DNA from: Lachnospiraceae bacterium
GTDB taxonomy: Bacteria; Bacillota; Clostridia; Lachnospirales; Lachnospiraceae
DNA: 64,000 bases
Reading direction: 5' to 3'
Assembly: GCA_017634455.1 (NCBI GenBank)
Contig: JAGBNK010000021.1
Coordinates: 39,886 to 103,885 of the forward strand
The translations under genes were made by a program, and so were the position numbers. How positions within the stretch are numbered: the stretch's first letter is position 1; the number at the start of each line of letters is the position of its first letter. Shown piece by piece: positions 18,300 to 28,592 of this stretch. The notes under the pieces are model-generated. The model did not search any database. It had not been told where the DNA came from and worked only from the letters and a program-made list of their open reading frames with translations.

Positions 18300-19208
18300 T
18301 TATTTATCGGAAGTCTCAGCTGTTTCTTTAGCTGCCTGTGGTAAATTCTTATAAATCATCTCAAATCCCACATAAGTTGCTGCCATAGATGAAAATAAAA
18401 GGAGACCAAATTCAATAGCTGACTTGCTGCCCTCTGGCATCACATATGATACAACAAAGCTTGATGCGTTAAATGTTATATGAATAATCATTCCCATAAG
18501 CAAGGAATCAGATTTCAAAACCAAATATCCAATTACAAGTCCGAGAACAAATGCATAAATAGACTGAATAGGATTCATATGCATAGCACCAAATAAAACA
18601 GCCTGAACAACATTCACAACCCATAATCTAAAAATTCTATTAGCATATCCAACAGTCAGTCCTCTGAAAATCAACTCCTCTGATATAGGTCCAAGAATAA
18701 CTACATATAGAATCAGAAGTGGTGTAACTTCACCGTCCAGTCCCACATTTTCCATAAGCTGAACATAGAATTCCATCCAGCTTGGAACCAATGTTGCAAG
18801 TATATTCATCAGAAAATCACAAAGCACTTGCATACCAAGGGCCAACAGGATTACACCCGGAATATAAAACAATGGTTTAGTAGTGAGTTTTGCGCATTCT
18901 GCTTTCAGTTGAATCTTCTTTCCACTCTTCTTGATAAAGGCTATATAATACCAAATACCGAAGAGCAAAACTGCTGTCACTGAGTATATTGCAAATAATG
19001 CTCCCATTGTATTACCTGAAGTAATATCTGTTGCAACCTGCATAATATAATCAAATGGATTACCATCACTTGACTTGTAATCTCTTATTTTCATAATAAC
19101 TGCAAAGAAAATCACTCCGTAGCTTACAAAAGTATTCAGAAACAACATTGCAATAGATGGCAACAATGTTAATAAAAAGTTGTTTGATTTGTTCTGTCTA
19201 TTTTCCAT
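18300..19208 (-). CDS. CPBP-family intramembrane metalloprotease (CAAX protease-like)
   Basis: 302 residues with about eight hydrophobic segments. The ABI/CPBP motifs are clear: GPISEELIFRGLTVGY (EExxxR), then a second motif with FGAMHMNPIQSIYAF carrying the catalytic His. A C-terminal charged tail follows (AAKETAETSDK). The family cleaves membrane substrates; in Gram-positives it is often linked to bacteriocin immunity or exoprotein processing, but nothing nearby points to a substrate. The start overlaps the end of the patatin gene by 11 bases and has AAGGA, so the two are co-translated. Confidence 0.88.
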   Translation of the reverse strand: MENRQNKSNNFLLTLLPSIAMLFLNTFVSYGVIFFAVIMKIRDYKSSDGNPFDYIMQVATDITSGNTMGALFAIYSVTAVLLFGIWYYIAFIKKSGKKIQLKAECAKLTTKPLFYIPGVILLALGMQVLCDFLMNILATLVPSWMEFYVQLMENVGLDGEVTPLLILYVVILGPISEELIFRGLTVGYANRIFRLWVVNVVQAVLFGAMHMNPIQSIYAFVLGLVIGYLVLKSDSLLMGMIIHITFNASSFVVSYVMPEGSKSAIEFGLLLFSSMAATYVGFEMIYKNLPQAAKETAETSDK

Positions 19209-20058
19209 TTAAGAAATCCTTCAATCTGTTAATATTTTGCGTAGCATCTTCCACTCCATTATCATAGAGTTTCATCATAACCGCAGGTTCCGTTGTATAA
19301 GTTCCAATCTCTATATCTGCCCTTGGATTAAAACAATACACCTGACCTTTGGCCCGTAAGCTTTCAACCATATCCATCTGAGCATTGTACTTCTCATGTC
19401 TATGATTCAAGTCCTTGACTATCTTGGGATATTTGCGTCTCAAGGCTGCAGTGTATGCAACTCTTCCACCTTGAGGTTTCATTCGAAATCCCTCTGGTTT
19501 GGAAAATATAATCACTATTCTATCACATCCATGGTGCAAAGCATGCATTATAGGAATGGAGTCTGACACCCCTCCATCATAATATATATGCCCCTCATAC
19601 TCAATAGGTTTACATGCCACCGGCAAGGCGCAGGTAGCCATAATAGGCTGATACTCATTTCTGCGAATATCATTTTTGTTAAAATAATGAGGCTTACCGG
19701 TGAGTGCATCTGTTGCCGGCATATAGGTTTCCGTAGGATTATTAATATAGGCATCATAATCCAGTGGGTCAATCCCTCCCTCATTTGTCATATCACCATA
19801 TATATATTGCAATCCAAATAGTGAACCGGTTCTCACCAAGCTTCTGACACTAATGTAATTAGGATCTTTCACATGCTTGGTATAAAACCTCATATTTCTC
19901 TCACGTTGACCAGCAAGAAAGGAGGCTGCATTAGCAGCCCCCGCAGAAACTCCAATACAATAATCGAAGTTTATATCATGGTCCAACAGTACATCTAACA
20001 CGCCTGCGCTATATGCGCATTTCATACCCCCGCCCTCTACTATTAAACCTGTCTTCAT
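19198..20058 (-). CDS. patatin-like phospholipase/lipid acyl hydrolase
   Basis: 286 residues. The oxyanion loop GGGMKCAYSAGV (about 9-20), the nucleophile elbow GVSAG (Ser39) and the DGG motif (Asp161) form the patatin Ser-Asp dyad. No signal peptide is visible, so it is probably cytoplasmic or membrane-associated. It resembles the YjjU/RssA type of bacterial patatins that act on membrane lipids. It overlaps the CAAX protease gene downstream and starts 21 bp after the glycogen phosphorylase gene would end in the reverse sense, on the same strand. Confidence 0.92.
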   Translation of the reverse strand: MKTGLIVEGGGMKCAYSAGVLDVLLDHDINFDYCIGVSAGAANAASFLAGQRERNMRFYTKHVKDPNYISVRSLVRTGSLFGLQYIYGDMTNEGGIDPLDYDAYINNPTETYMPATDALTGKPHYFNKNDIRRNEYQPIMATCALPVACKPIEYEGHIYYDGGVSDSIPIMHALHHGCDRIVIIFSKPEGFRMKPQGGRVAYTAALRRKYPKIVKDLNHRHEKYNAQMDMVESLRAKGQVYCFNPRADIEIGTYTTEPAVMMKLYDNGVEDATQNINRLKDFLNGK

Positions 20059-20079
20059 TTCAAACCTCTATTTTCTTTA

Positions 20080-22533
20080 CTATTTCACAGTAATCTTGTC
20101 CAGCTTCCAGATATCCTTCACATATTCCTCAATAGTTCTATCTGATGAGAATTTACCAACATTTGCCACATTAAGCATTGCCATCTTGGCCCATCTCTCC
20201 TCGTCCTGATATGCTTCCATAATCTTCTGCTGAGCCTGGGCATATGATCTAAAATCAGCTAATACAAAATATGTATCTGCCTTGGCAGTGCACTGAGTAT
20301 TAAGCAGTGAATTATACAAATCTCTAAACAGTTCAGTATCCTGTGGACTGTAGAAGCCATTTACCATCTGCATCATAACACGGCGAATTTCCATGTCATT
20401 ATTGTAGATATCCATAGGATTATAATCATTATTATTCTCATGAGCAATTACTTCATCAGCACTCATACCAAAGATAAATGCATTTTCCTCGCCCATCTCC
20501 TTCACCATTTCCACATTGGCTCCATCCATGGTACCGATGGTTACAGCACCATTTAACATGAATTTCATATTACCTGTACCGGAAGCCTCCTTGGAAGCGG
20601 TTGATATCTGCTCAGATACATCTGCTGCAGCAAAAATCCACTCAGCGTTAGAGACTCTGTAATCCTCAATAAATACCACCTTGATTTTATTATCAATAGC
20701 ACCATCATTGTTAATTACATCTGCCACGCTATTAATCAGCTTAATTGTAAGCTTGGCATTTCTATAACCTGCTGCTGCCTTGGCTCCAAAAATAAATGTA
20801 CGAGGTACAAATTCCATATCCGGATTTTCCTTCAATCTGTTGTACAGGTACATAACATGCATAATGTTGAGAAGCTGTCTCTTGTACTCATGCAGTCTCT
20901 TAACCTGTACATCAAAGATAGATGTAGGATCCACCTCAATACCGTTGTGTTCCTTGATATACTCAGCCAGGCGAACCTTGTTCTTGTATTTAATATTCAT
21001 GAACTCAGCCTGAGCTTTCTTATCATCGGCATAAACCTCAAGCTTCTTCATCTTGGACAAATCTGTAATCCACTCATTGCCAATATGGTCTGTAACCCAC
21101 TCAGTCAGCAATGGATTTCCATGTAGCAAGAATCTACGCTGTGTAATACCGTTGGTCTTATTATTGAACTTCTTTGGGAACATATCATAGAAGTCCTTCA
21201 GAGATTCCTTCTTCAAAATCTCTGTATGTAAAGCTGCAACACCATTTACAGAATGTCCTGCTGCAATAGCCATATGAGCCATCTTCACCTGACCATCTCT
21301 GATGATGCCCATTCTGGCAACCTTACCCTCATCTCCCGGGAACTGTTCTCTAATGGCAATTTCAAATCTACGGTTAATCTCCTCCACAATCTGATAGATT
21401 CTAGGAAGCAGACGGGAGAAAATCTCGATTGGCCATTTCTCCAAAGCTTCTGACATAATTGTATGATTAGTATATGCCACAGTCTTGGTAGTAATATTCC
21501 ATGCCTCATCCCAATCTAAGCCTTCCTCATCAATGAGAATTCTCATAAGTTCAGGCACTGCCAAAGTAGGATGAGTATCATTCATCTGAATAGCAACCTT
21601 GGTATATAACTTCTTGATATCCTTGTGATTCTGCTTATAGTGATCGATAATTCTCTGCAAGCTGGCAGACACAAAGAAATATTGCTGCTTCAAACGAAGT
21701 TCCTTACCATAGATATGATTATCATTTGGATATAGAACTTCAACTAAGTTTCTAGCCAGGTTCTGTTCCTCTACAGCCTTCTCATACTCTCCCTTGTCAA
21801 AGGAAGCCAGACTGAACTCCTCCTTAGCTCTGGCATCCCATATCATAAGAGTATTAACCACATTGTTGTTGTATCCCAGAATCGGCATATCATATGGCAC
21901 TGCCAAAATAGAATTGTAATTCTCATGAACAAATTCAGTCTTGCCATCTGCATTTACCACAGCTCTTACATAACCGCCAAATTTCACTTCATATGTATAC
22001 TCAGGGCGAACCAGTTCAAATGGATAGCCGTTCTTTAACCAATCATCTGGCACTTCCTTCTGATATCCATCTTCAATCTTCTGTTTGAACATACCGTAGC
22101 GATAACGAATACCACAACCATATGCTGAATATCCCAAAGTAGACAGAGAATCCATAAAACATGCCGCAAGTCTTCCAAGACCACCATTTCCAAGTGCCGG
22201 ATCTGGCTCCTGATCCTCGATGGCATTGATATTGAATCCCATCTCGTCCAAGCATTCCTTGATTTTGTCATAGTTGCACAGGTTAATCATATTATTTCCC
22301 AATGCACGACCAACCAGAAATTCCATGGACATGTAATATACAGTCTTGGGATCCTGCTCCTTCACGGCTTTCTGCGTATCAATCCAGTTCTCAATAACCA
22401 TATCCTTTACAACAGAGGATACAGCCTGAAACACCTCCTGTTCAGAAGCCTCCGCAAAATCTTTACGATACATTTTGCGTACATTATCTTCTACTTCTCT
22501 TTTAAATGCCTTCTTGTCAAATTTCTTTGTCAT
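20080..22533 (-). CDS. glgP: glycogen/maltodextrin phosphorylase
   Basis: 817 residues from MTKKFDKKAFKREVEDN, set by GAAGGAGA; the longer start at 22575 is unsupported. Releases glucose 1-phosphate from alpha-1,4-glucans using pyridoxal phosphate. The PLP-lysine motif EASGTGNMKFMLNGA and the following TIGTMDGANVEM are intact, as are ALGNGGLGRLAACFMDS and QMNDTHPTL. Full length for the GT35 family. Glycogen storage and pfkA in the same window point to active sugar metabolism. Confidence 0.96.
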   Translation of the reverse strand: MTKKFDKKAFKREVEDNVRKMYRKDFAEASEQEVFQAVSSVVKDMVIENWIDTQKAVKEQDPKTVYYMSMEFLVGRALGNNMINLCNYDKIKECLDEMGFNINAIEDQEPDPALGNGGLGRLAACFMDSLSTLGYSAYGCGIRYRYGMFKQKIEDGYQKEVPDDWLKNGYPFELVRPEYTYEVKFGGYVRAVVNADGKTEFVHENYNSILAVPYDMPILGYNNNVVNTLMIWDARAKEEFSLASFDKGEYEKAVEEQNLARNLVEVLYPNDNHIYGKELRLKQQYFFVSASLQRIIDHYKQNHKDIKKLYTKVAIQMNDTHPTLAVPELMRILIDEEGLDWDEAWNITTKTVAYTNHTIMSEALEKWPIEIFSRLLPRIYQIVEEINRRFEIAIREQFPGDEGKVARMGIIRDGQVKMAHMAIAAGHSVNGVAALHTEILKKESLKDFYDMFPKKFNNKTNGITQRRFLLHGNPLLTEWVTDHIGNEWITDLSKMKKLEVYADDKKAQAEFMNIKYKNKVRLAEYIKEHNGIEVDPTSIFDVQVKRLHEYKRQLLNIMHVMYLYNRLKENPDMEFVPRTFIFGAKAAAGYRNAKLTIKLINSVADVINNDGAIDNKIKVVFIEDYRVSNAEWIFAAADVSEQISTASKEASGTGNMKFMLNGAVTIGTMDGANVEMVKEMGEENAFIFGMSADEVIAHENNNDYNPMDIYNNDMEIRRVMMQMVNGFYSPQDTELFRDLYNSLLNTQCTAKADTYFVLADFRSYAQAQQKIMEAYQDEERWAKMAMLNVANVGKFSSDRTIEEYVKDIWKLDKITVK

Positions 22534-22636
22534 AAACTCAATCTCCTTCTTAACTCTTTCCCTTAATAATCTCATAATACAACAAATCTATGGTCTGATA
22601 AATAATATTATACCAAACCATAGATTAAAATTGTTC

Positions 22637-25600
22637 TTATAATCTAGTTACACCAAGTGTAACCTGCTTACCATTAATGTTCCATTCCTTTACCAGGTCT
22701 CCCTGAGCCCCGGCAACAACTTCGTCAGCCAAAACTTCACTGCTAATGGTTTCCTTATTTCTGTCAAAGATTGCACTAACCTCTTCATTAGCATCATAAG
22801 ATACCTGAATATGATCCATAACTTCGAATCCAGCATCTTTTCTCATAGTCTGAACCTTTGAGATAATCTCGCGAACGAATCCTTCCTCAAGAAGTTCAGG
22901 TGTCATATTAGTATCAAGTACTACTGTCACACCATGATCTGTATTTGAAACGAAGCCTTCTACCTCTGCTGCTTCAATAAGCAAATCTTCCTCTGTAAGA
23001 GCCTCAACAACTCCATCAACTGTAATTGTAAGAGTTCCCTCTGACTTCAATTCCTTCATTGCTGCCTGTCCATCCAAGTTAGCCAAAATTTCCTTTACAG
23101 CGTTAATGTTCTTACCGAAACGACGACCCAATGTCTTGAGCTGTGGTTTGAAGTTATATGAAGTGAGATCACTTACATCTGACTTGTATTCAATAGCCTT
23201 GACATTTAACTCATCACGGATGATATCAAGGTAGAACTGAGAAATCTCCTCCTCAGCCTTTACATACATCTGACCGATTGGCTGACGATTCTTGATGTTG
23301 GATGTATTTCTACAAGCACGTCCAAGAACTACTGCCTCAAGAACCACTTCCATCTTGGCCTCTAAGTCCTCATCGATCCACTCTGTCTTCACTTCTGGGA
23401 AGTCACACAGATGAATTGACTCTGGAGCTGTAGCATCAATTGAGCATACAAGGTTGCGATAGATTTCTTCTGTCATAAATGGAATCATAGGTGCTGCTGC
23501 CTTGGAAATCTCAACCAAAGCTGTGTACAGAGTCATATAAGCATTAATCTTATCCTGCTCCATACCCTTTGCCCAGAATCTCTCACGGCTACGGCGCACA
23601 TACCAGTTAGACATATCATCTACGAATTTCTCAAGGCTTCTAGCTGCCTCAGGAATTCTATAATTTCCAAGATTTGTATCCACTTCCTTGATTGTAGTTG
23701 CAAGTCTAGATAACAACCATCTATCCATAACTGTAAGTGAATCATAATCCATTTCATACTTTGTAGCATCGAACTCATCAATATTGGCATAGAGAACGAA
23801 GAAAGCATATGTGTTCCACAAAGTACCCATGAACTTTCTCTGTCCTTCTAATACTGCATCACCATGGAATCTGTTTGGAAGCCATGGAGCTGAGTTGATA
23901 TAGAAGTACCATCTGATTGCATCTGCACCATATTTCTCAAGTGCCTCAAATGGGTCTACTGCATTTCCCTTAGACTTAGACATCTTCTGTCCATTCTTGT
24001 CCTGTACATGACCTAATACGATTACATTCTCGTATGGAGCCTTGTTAAATAATAATGTAGACTCAGCCATAAGTGAATGGAACCATCCACGAGTCTGGTC
24101 AACAGCCTCTGAGATAAACTTAGCAGGGAACTGCTGCTCAAAGAGCTCCTTGTTCTCAAATGGATAATGATGCTGTGCAAATGGCATAGCACCTGAATCA
24201 AACCAGCAGTCAATAACTTCTGGTACTCTTCTCATAGTCTTGCCACAATCAGGACATGTAAATGTAACTGCATCAATATATGGGCGATGAAGCTCAACCT
24301 TGGCATCTTCCGGATTACCACTTCTCTCTGCAAGTTCTGCACGGCTGCCAATAGACTCTCTATGTCCGCAGTCTTCACACTCCCAGATATTAAGTGGAGT
24401 TCCCCAGTAACGGTTTCTTGAGATAGCCCAATCCTGAATATTCTCAAGCCAGTTACCGAAACGTCCCTTACCAATTGACTCAGGAATCCAGTTTACTGTG
24501 TTGTTATTTCTAATAAGATCATCTCTTACTGCTGTCTCCTTGATATACCATGACTCTCTAGCATAGTAGATAAGTGGTGTATCACATCTCCAGCAATGTG
24601 GATATTCATGTTCAAACTTAGGAGCATCAAAGAGAAGCTTACGAGCTGATAAATCCTTAATAACCTCAGGATCAGCAGAGATAGCACCTCTGTCGATTTC
24701 ACTCTGTGTAGGCTTACAACGCATTCCTGCAAATGGAGTCTCCTCCAACATGCATCCCTTCTCATCAACCATCTTGACTACAGGTAAATCGTAGTTGCGT
24801 CCTACATTAGCATCATCCTCACCAAAGGCAGGAGCAATATGTACGATACCAGTACCATCTGTCATAGTTACATATGTATCACATACTACATAGAAGCCTT
24901 CCTTCTTCTGTCTGTCTGCATCAACCTTGGCGCAGTCATAAAGTGGCTCATATTTTTTGTGCTCTAAATCTGTACCCTTGTATGTCTCAAGTACTTCGTA
25001 AGCAGGGCCTTCAGCATCCTTTTCAAGAAGCTGTCCCAATACCTTATCAGCAAGAGCCTGTGCAATATAATATGTATATCCATCTACAGCCTTGACCTTG
25101 AGATATGTCTCATCAGGGTTTACACAAAGTGCCACATTGGATGGAAGAGTCCAAGGTGTTGTTGTCCAAGCCAAAATGTAAGCATCCTCATCTACAACCT
25201 TAAAACGAACGATTGCAGATCTCTCCTTTACAGTCTTGTATCCCTGAGACACCTCAGCAGATGAAAGTGGAGTTCCACAGCGAGGACAATAAGGTACAAT
25301 CTTATAACCCTTGTACAGAAGTCCCTTGTTCCAAATCTGGTTAAGAGCCCACCACTCAGACTCAATGAAATTATCATCATAAGTTACATATGGATCATCC
25401 ATATCAGCCCAGAAACCTACTGTACCTGAGAAATCTTCCCACATACCCTTGTATTTCCACACTGACTCTTTACATTTGTCAATGAATGGTTCAATACCAT
25501 ATTCTTCAATCTGTTCCTTACCATTTAATCCGAGAAGCTTCTCAACCTCAAGCTCTACTGGAAGACCATGTGTATCCCATCCAGCCTTACGAGGTACATA

Positions 25601-25831
25601 CTTACCCTTCATTGTCTGGTAACGAGGAATCATATCCTTGATTACACGAGTAAGCACATGTCCAATATGTGGCTTACCATTTGCTGTAGGAGGTCCATCA
25701 TAGAATGTATATGTCTCTCCTTCTTTTCTGTTTTCCATACTCTTACGGAAAATGTCATTGTCGCTCCAGAATTTCTCTGTTGCCTTTTCGCGTTCTACAA
25801 AATTTAGATCAGTTGATACTTTTTTGTACAT
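22637..25831 (-). CDS. ileS: isoleucyl-tRNA synthetase
   Basis: 1064 residues from an ATG at 25831 (the codon before is GTG); AAGGG precedes it. Class I synthetase: PHIGH at about 53, KMSKSKGNAVDP near 600, the editing domain with TTTPWTLPSNVALCV, and an anticodon-binding C-terminal part. GWDTHGLPVELEVEK and the long C-terminal domain fit the eukaryote-like (type 2) IleRS found in many Clostridia. Expression is controlled by the T-box leader just upstream. Confidence 0.96.
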   Translation of the reverse strand: MYKKVSTDLNFVEREKATEKFWSDNDIFRKSMENRKEGETYTFYDGPPTANGKPHIGHVLTRVIKDMIPRYQTMKGKYVPRKAGWDTHGLPVELEVEKLLGLNGKEQIEEYGIEPFIDKCKESVWKYKGMWEDFSGTVGFWADMDDPYVTYDDNFIESEWWALNQIWNKGLLYKGYKIVPYCPRCGTPLSSAEVSQGYKTVKERSAIVRFKVVDEDAYILAWTTTPWTLPSNVALCVNPDETYLKVKAVDGYTYYIAQALADKVLGQLLEKDAEGPAYEVLETYKGTDLEHKKYEPLYDCAKVDADRQKKEGFYVVCDTYVTMTDGTGIVHIAPAFGEDDANVGRNYDLPVVKMVDEKGCMLEETPFAGMRCKPTQSEIDRGAISADPEVIKDLSARKLLFDAPKFEHEYPHCWRCDTPLIYYARESWYIKETAVRDDLIRNNNTVNWIPESIGKGRFGNWLENIQDWAISRNRYWGTPLNIWECEDCGHRESIGSRAELAERSGNPEDAKVELHRPYIDAVTFTCPDCGKTMRRVPEVIDCWFDSGAMPFAQHHYPFENKELFEQQFPAKFISEAVDQTRGWFHSLMAESTLLFNKAPYENVIVLGHVQDKNGQKMSKSKGNAVDPFEALEKYGADAIRWYFYINSAPWLPNRFHGDAVLEGQRKFMGTLWNTYAFFVLYANIDEFDATKYEMDYDSLTVMDRWLLSRLATTIKEVDTNLGNYRIPEAARSLEKFVDDMSNWYVRRSRERFWAKGMEQDKINAYMTLYTALVEISKAAAPMIPFMTEEIYRNLVCSIDATAPESIHLCDFPEVKTEWIDEDLEAKMEVVLEAVVLGRACRNTSNIKNRQPIGQMYVKAEEEISQFYLDIIRDELNVKAIEYKSDVSDLTSYNFKPQLKTLGRRFGKNINAVKEILANLDGQAAMKELKSEGTLTITVDGVVEALTEEDLLIEAAEVEGFVSNTDHGVTVVLDTNMTPELLEEGFVREIISKVQTMRKDAGFEVMDHIQVSYDANEEVSAIFDRNKETISSEVLADEVVAGAQGDLVKEWNINGKQVTLGVTRL

Positions 25832-25899
25832 CACTTTTCCCTTTCTTTTCTATTAGGCGATATGATAAATGTCACCAGGGGTATACGCCCGACATAAAA

Positions 25900-26175
25900 C
25901 AAAAAGGCTTCCATCCCGCATAGGACGAAAGCCAAAAATTCGTTATACCACCTAATACGCTGTACTTAAGATTTTCTTGCATACATGTCCTCTGTAACGT
26001 GAGAAATACGTCTCCCCTACTTGGTTACCCTTTCAGTTTGCTGCTAAGAAGTGATTTTCCATAATCATTACTTGCATCGGCTTCCACCATACCCGACTCG
26101 CTAGGCGTTCATAAATTTATGTACTGTCTTCCTCAACGCATTTATCATTTTTCAATTATAATTTAGAAAAATATC
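25900..26175 (-). ncRNA. T-box leader of ileS
   Basis: The conserved T-box AGGTGGTATAACGAA lies at 25939-25953 and is followed by a terminator (GGCTTTCGTCC, loop, GGGATGGAAGCC, T-run, 25901-25933). The Stem I region upstream contains GGTGGAAGCC-like and AATCAC segments; the AUC in AATCAC (26053-26055) is the likely isoleucine specifier codon, followed by a purine position as expected. Uncharged tRNA-Ile would stabilise the antiterminator. A strong promoter precedes it. Confidence 0.92.
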
Positions 26176-26183
26176 CTTTGAAA

Positions 26184-26212
26184 AGTATACTTAGAGATAG
26201 GCTTTTTGTCAA
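26184..26212 (-). promoter_or_regulatory. promoter of the T-box/ileS transcript
   Basis: Minus strand: TTGACA, exactly 17 bp, TATACT. Near-consensus. Confidence 0.85.
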
Positions 26213-26220
26213 GGAAAACT

Positions 26221-26940
26221 CTACTGGAAGTCATCCTCTAAATAGTATTCATACTCGTCTAAGTAATCTTCAAAGTCACCGTCTTCAATACTGCGCTCAA
26301 CTGCATCATTGAATTCAGGATTGCTTGCCAAAATAGTATAGCAGCCTACAAATAAAATAATGGATAATACAGCTGTAATAATACCTGCAATGGCAAAGCC
26401 CTTCTTCTCATAAGCTACCAGCTGAATAATACCAAATATTACAGCCAATATAGCCAATGGAATATTGATGCATGCACAAAATGTGCACAGAGCTAAAATA
26501 CCAAGTACCATAGAAGCAATTCCAAAACCTGTACCAATCTTCTTGCCAGTTGGTCCTACAGTAGGTCCATTATTTACATAAGGATTGCCATTGTTCTGAT
26601 ACTGGTTATTCTGATACTGGTTGTACTGATTACCATAGGCATTGTCGCCATATGGGTTGCTACCATTTTGATTGCCATAAGTGTTGTTGCCGTAAGTGTT
26701 GTTGGCATTATTGTTGGCATTATTATTGCCGTAGGCATTCTGCCAGTTATTGGCATTATGTGTATCGCTGGAATAATTGTTGTTGGAATTGCCATAAGCA
26801 TTCTGCCAGCTATTTGGATTATTAGTTCCTGTATATTTCTTCTCATCCTCATCTACAAAAATATCATCATTGTAATCTTTTGTAGTCTCTTCCTCATTTG
26901 AGTTTTGGGTTGTATATTCGTCTTGTCTCTCTTCACTCAT
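26221..26940 (-). CDS. DUF4190-type membrane protein with Asn/Tyr/Gly-rich N-terminus
   Basis: 239 residues; AAGGAG precedes the ATG. Residues 1-30 are acidic, 35-130 form a low-complexity stretch of degenerate AYGNN/NNTYG/YQNN repeats, and 135-210 hold two or three hydrophobic helices beginning GKKIGTGFGIASMVLGILAL, as in DUF4190 proteins. A short acidic tail ends the protein (DYLDEYEYYLEDDF). The family has no fixed function; the disordered part should face the cytoplasm and may mediate clustering. A homologous two-helix module seems to recur in the gene at 28210. Confidence 0.78.
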   Translation of the reverse strand: MSEERQDEYTTQNSNEEETTKDYNDDIFVDEDEKKYTGTNNPNSWQNAYGNSNNNYSSDTHNANNWQNAYGNNNANNNANNTYGNNTYGNQNGSNPYGDNAYGNQYNQYQNNQYQNNGNPYVNNGPTVGPTGKKIGTGFGIASMVLGILALCTFCACINIPLAILAVIFGIIQLVAYEKKGFAIAGIITAVLSIILFVGCYTILASNPEFNDAVERSIEDGDFEDYLDEYEYYLEDDFQ

Positions 26941-26997
26941 ATACTATTCTCCTTCCCCTTATTTCGCAAAAAATTATATTATAAAGTGTAGCACATA

Positions 26998-28206
26998 TTA
27001 CTCATCAAAATCAATTCCACCGGTGCCCTTGCTAATGGCTCCCTCTCCAAATTTATTGATAATGCTTTCCATGGCTTCATCCACCTTCTTCTGTTTGTTT
27101 TTCTTCTCAAGCATATCCTGAAATTCAAAAAGGTTCATCTGTCTTGGTTCATCCGAATATGTAAGCTTGGTAGTTCGCACTCCCAGAAGTCTAATAGGTT
27201 CTCCATCCCACAATTCTTCAAACAGATTATATACTGTATCAATCATATCAGCATATTTATCTACACTATAATTCAATTGCTTCTGATGAGATACTGATTT
27301 AAAATCCGCATATTTTATCTCAACACAGATTGATGATGCCATGACGCCCTTCTTGTTCATGCGTCCTTCCACAGACTTGGTGAGTTTCTGCAGCACCTTC
27401 TTTGCCTGAGATAAATCTGTCAAATCAGTAGATAAAGTCACGGAATTTCCAACGCCCTTTACCTTCTCTCTAGAAGTATTAACTACGGAATCATCTATTC
27501 CATTGGCAAACTCCCAAATCAATTTACCATGGCTTTTCAACCATGACTCCACCAGTTTCTCATCACATTTGGCAAATTCACCGATTGTATTGATGCCCAT
27601 ACTCATAAGCTTATTGCTGGCACTCTTACCGCACATAAACAAATCAGATATAGGAAGTGGCCACATCTTCTCCTGAATCTCATTGTGATACAGGGTATGC
27701 ACTTTGTCTGGCTTTTGCATATCAGAAGCCATCTTGGCCAGCACCTTTCTATCTGAAATTCCTACATTAACTGTAAATCCAAATTTCTCTCGAACAGAGT
27801 CCTTGATATAATATGCTGCCTCCATAGGGGAATCAAACTTGGTTGATATAGGACCATATGCCATATAGCATTCATCCACACTGACCTGTTCAATCACTGG
27901 ACAAATATCTGACAGATAAGCCATAAGCTTACGGCTCTGGTCCACATAATATCTATGCTCCGGTGGAAACATCAACAGGTTCGGACATTTCTTCATTGCC
28001 TGAGCAACAGGCTCTGCTGTTTCAATACCATACTTCTTGGCTGGAATTGATTTCGCTACTACAATTCCATGCCTGCTCTCCTGATCTCCACCAATAATTG
28101 CCGGCACTTCTCTAATATCGGTCTCATATCCTTCCTGCAATAGCTTCAATGCAGTCCAACTCAAAAAAGCAGAATTCACATCAATATGAAATATAATTGA
28201 ATCCAT
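26998..28206 (-). CDS. dinB: DNA polymerase IV (Y family)
   Basis: 402 residues; GGGGAGA precedes the ATG. Translesion polymerase. IFHIDVNSAFLSW carries the first catalytic Asp and VSVDECYMAYGP the second acidic pair; the helix-hairpin-helix region (SNKLMSMGINTIGEF) and the little-finger domain (VKGVGNSVTLSTDL...) follow. A C-terminal tail of about 40 residues (FQDMLEKKNKQKKVDEAMES) could carry a clamp-binding peptide; the phrase QMNLFEF fits a beta-clamp motif. It starts three bases after the small membrane gene upstream, so they form an operon. Confidence 0.93.
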   Translation of the reverse strand: MDSIIFHIDVNSAFLSWTALKLLQEGYETDIREVPAIIGGDQESRHGIVVAKSIPAKKYGIETAEPVAQAMKKCPNLLMFPPEHRYYVDQSRKLMAYLSDICPVIEQVSVDECYMAYGPISTKFDSPMEAAYYIKDSVREKFGFTVNVGISDRKVLAKMASDMQKPDKVHTLYHNEIQEKMWPLPISDLFMCGKSASNKLMSMGINTIGEFAKCDEKLVESWLKSHGKLIWEFANGIDDSVVNTSREKVKGVGNSVTLSTDLTDLSQAKKVLQKLTKSVEGRMNKKGVMASSICVEIKYADFKSVSHQKQLNYSVDKYADMIDTVYNLFEELWDGEPIRLLGVRTTKLTYSDEPRQMNLFEFQDMLEKKNKQKKVDEAMESIINKFGEGAISKGTGGIDFDE

Positions 28207-28209
28207 ATA

Positions 28210-28473
28210 CTATCTCCCCAAACCAATCATGCTATAGTACATGCCCATACTAACTGCTATCAATACAAAAAATATTATATACAGGCCACTACAAATAAGA
28301 CCTGCAATAATCATTCTATCTCTGCCAAATCTGTGCCAGGTATATATTCCCAAAGCAATACTTACAACTGCCAGTACCATACCCACATACCAGTAGCATA
28401 CAAATGGCAAAGCCAAAATACCACAAACCAAACAAAGAGCAGATAGCAATTTATTCAGTTGTTCCGGTGTCAT
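28210..28473 (-). CDS. small membrane protein
   Basis: 87 residues from MTPEQLNKLLSALCL, preferred over an ATG at 28488 because AAGTGG lies in front. Three hydrophobic segments (LLSALCLVCGILALPFVCYW; VGMVLAVVSIALGI; MIIAGLICSGLYIIFFVLIAV) with a basic loop HRFGRDR resemble the DUF4190 fold of the gene at 26221. Three bases separate it from dinB. Function unknown. Confidence 0.65.
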   Translation of the reverse strand: MTPEQLNKLLSALCLVCGILALPFVCYWYVGMVLAVVSIALGIYTWHRFGRDRMIIAGLICSGLYIIFFVLIAVSMGMYYSMIGLGR

Positions 28474-28560
28474 TTTACCACTTCTCATAAATGTCTATCT
28501 GCTCTCCATTCTTATATTAAGGCAGATGTATACATATCCAGCCTTCTTTATCATCTCATT

Positions 28561-28588
28561 AAAAAAGCAAAATACATACTTATTCTGC
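28561..28588 (-). terminator. terminator of the glycosyltransferase gene
   Basis: Minus strand: GCAGAATA, loop AGTATG, TATTTTGC, then six T. One internal mismatch. Confidence 0.7.
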
Positions 28589-28592
28589 CTTC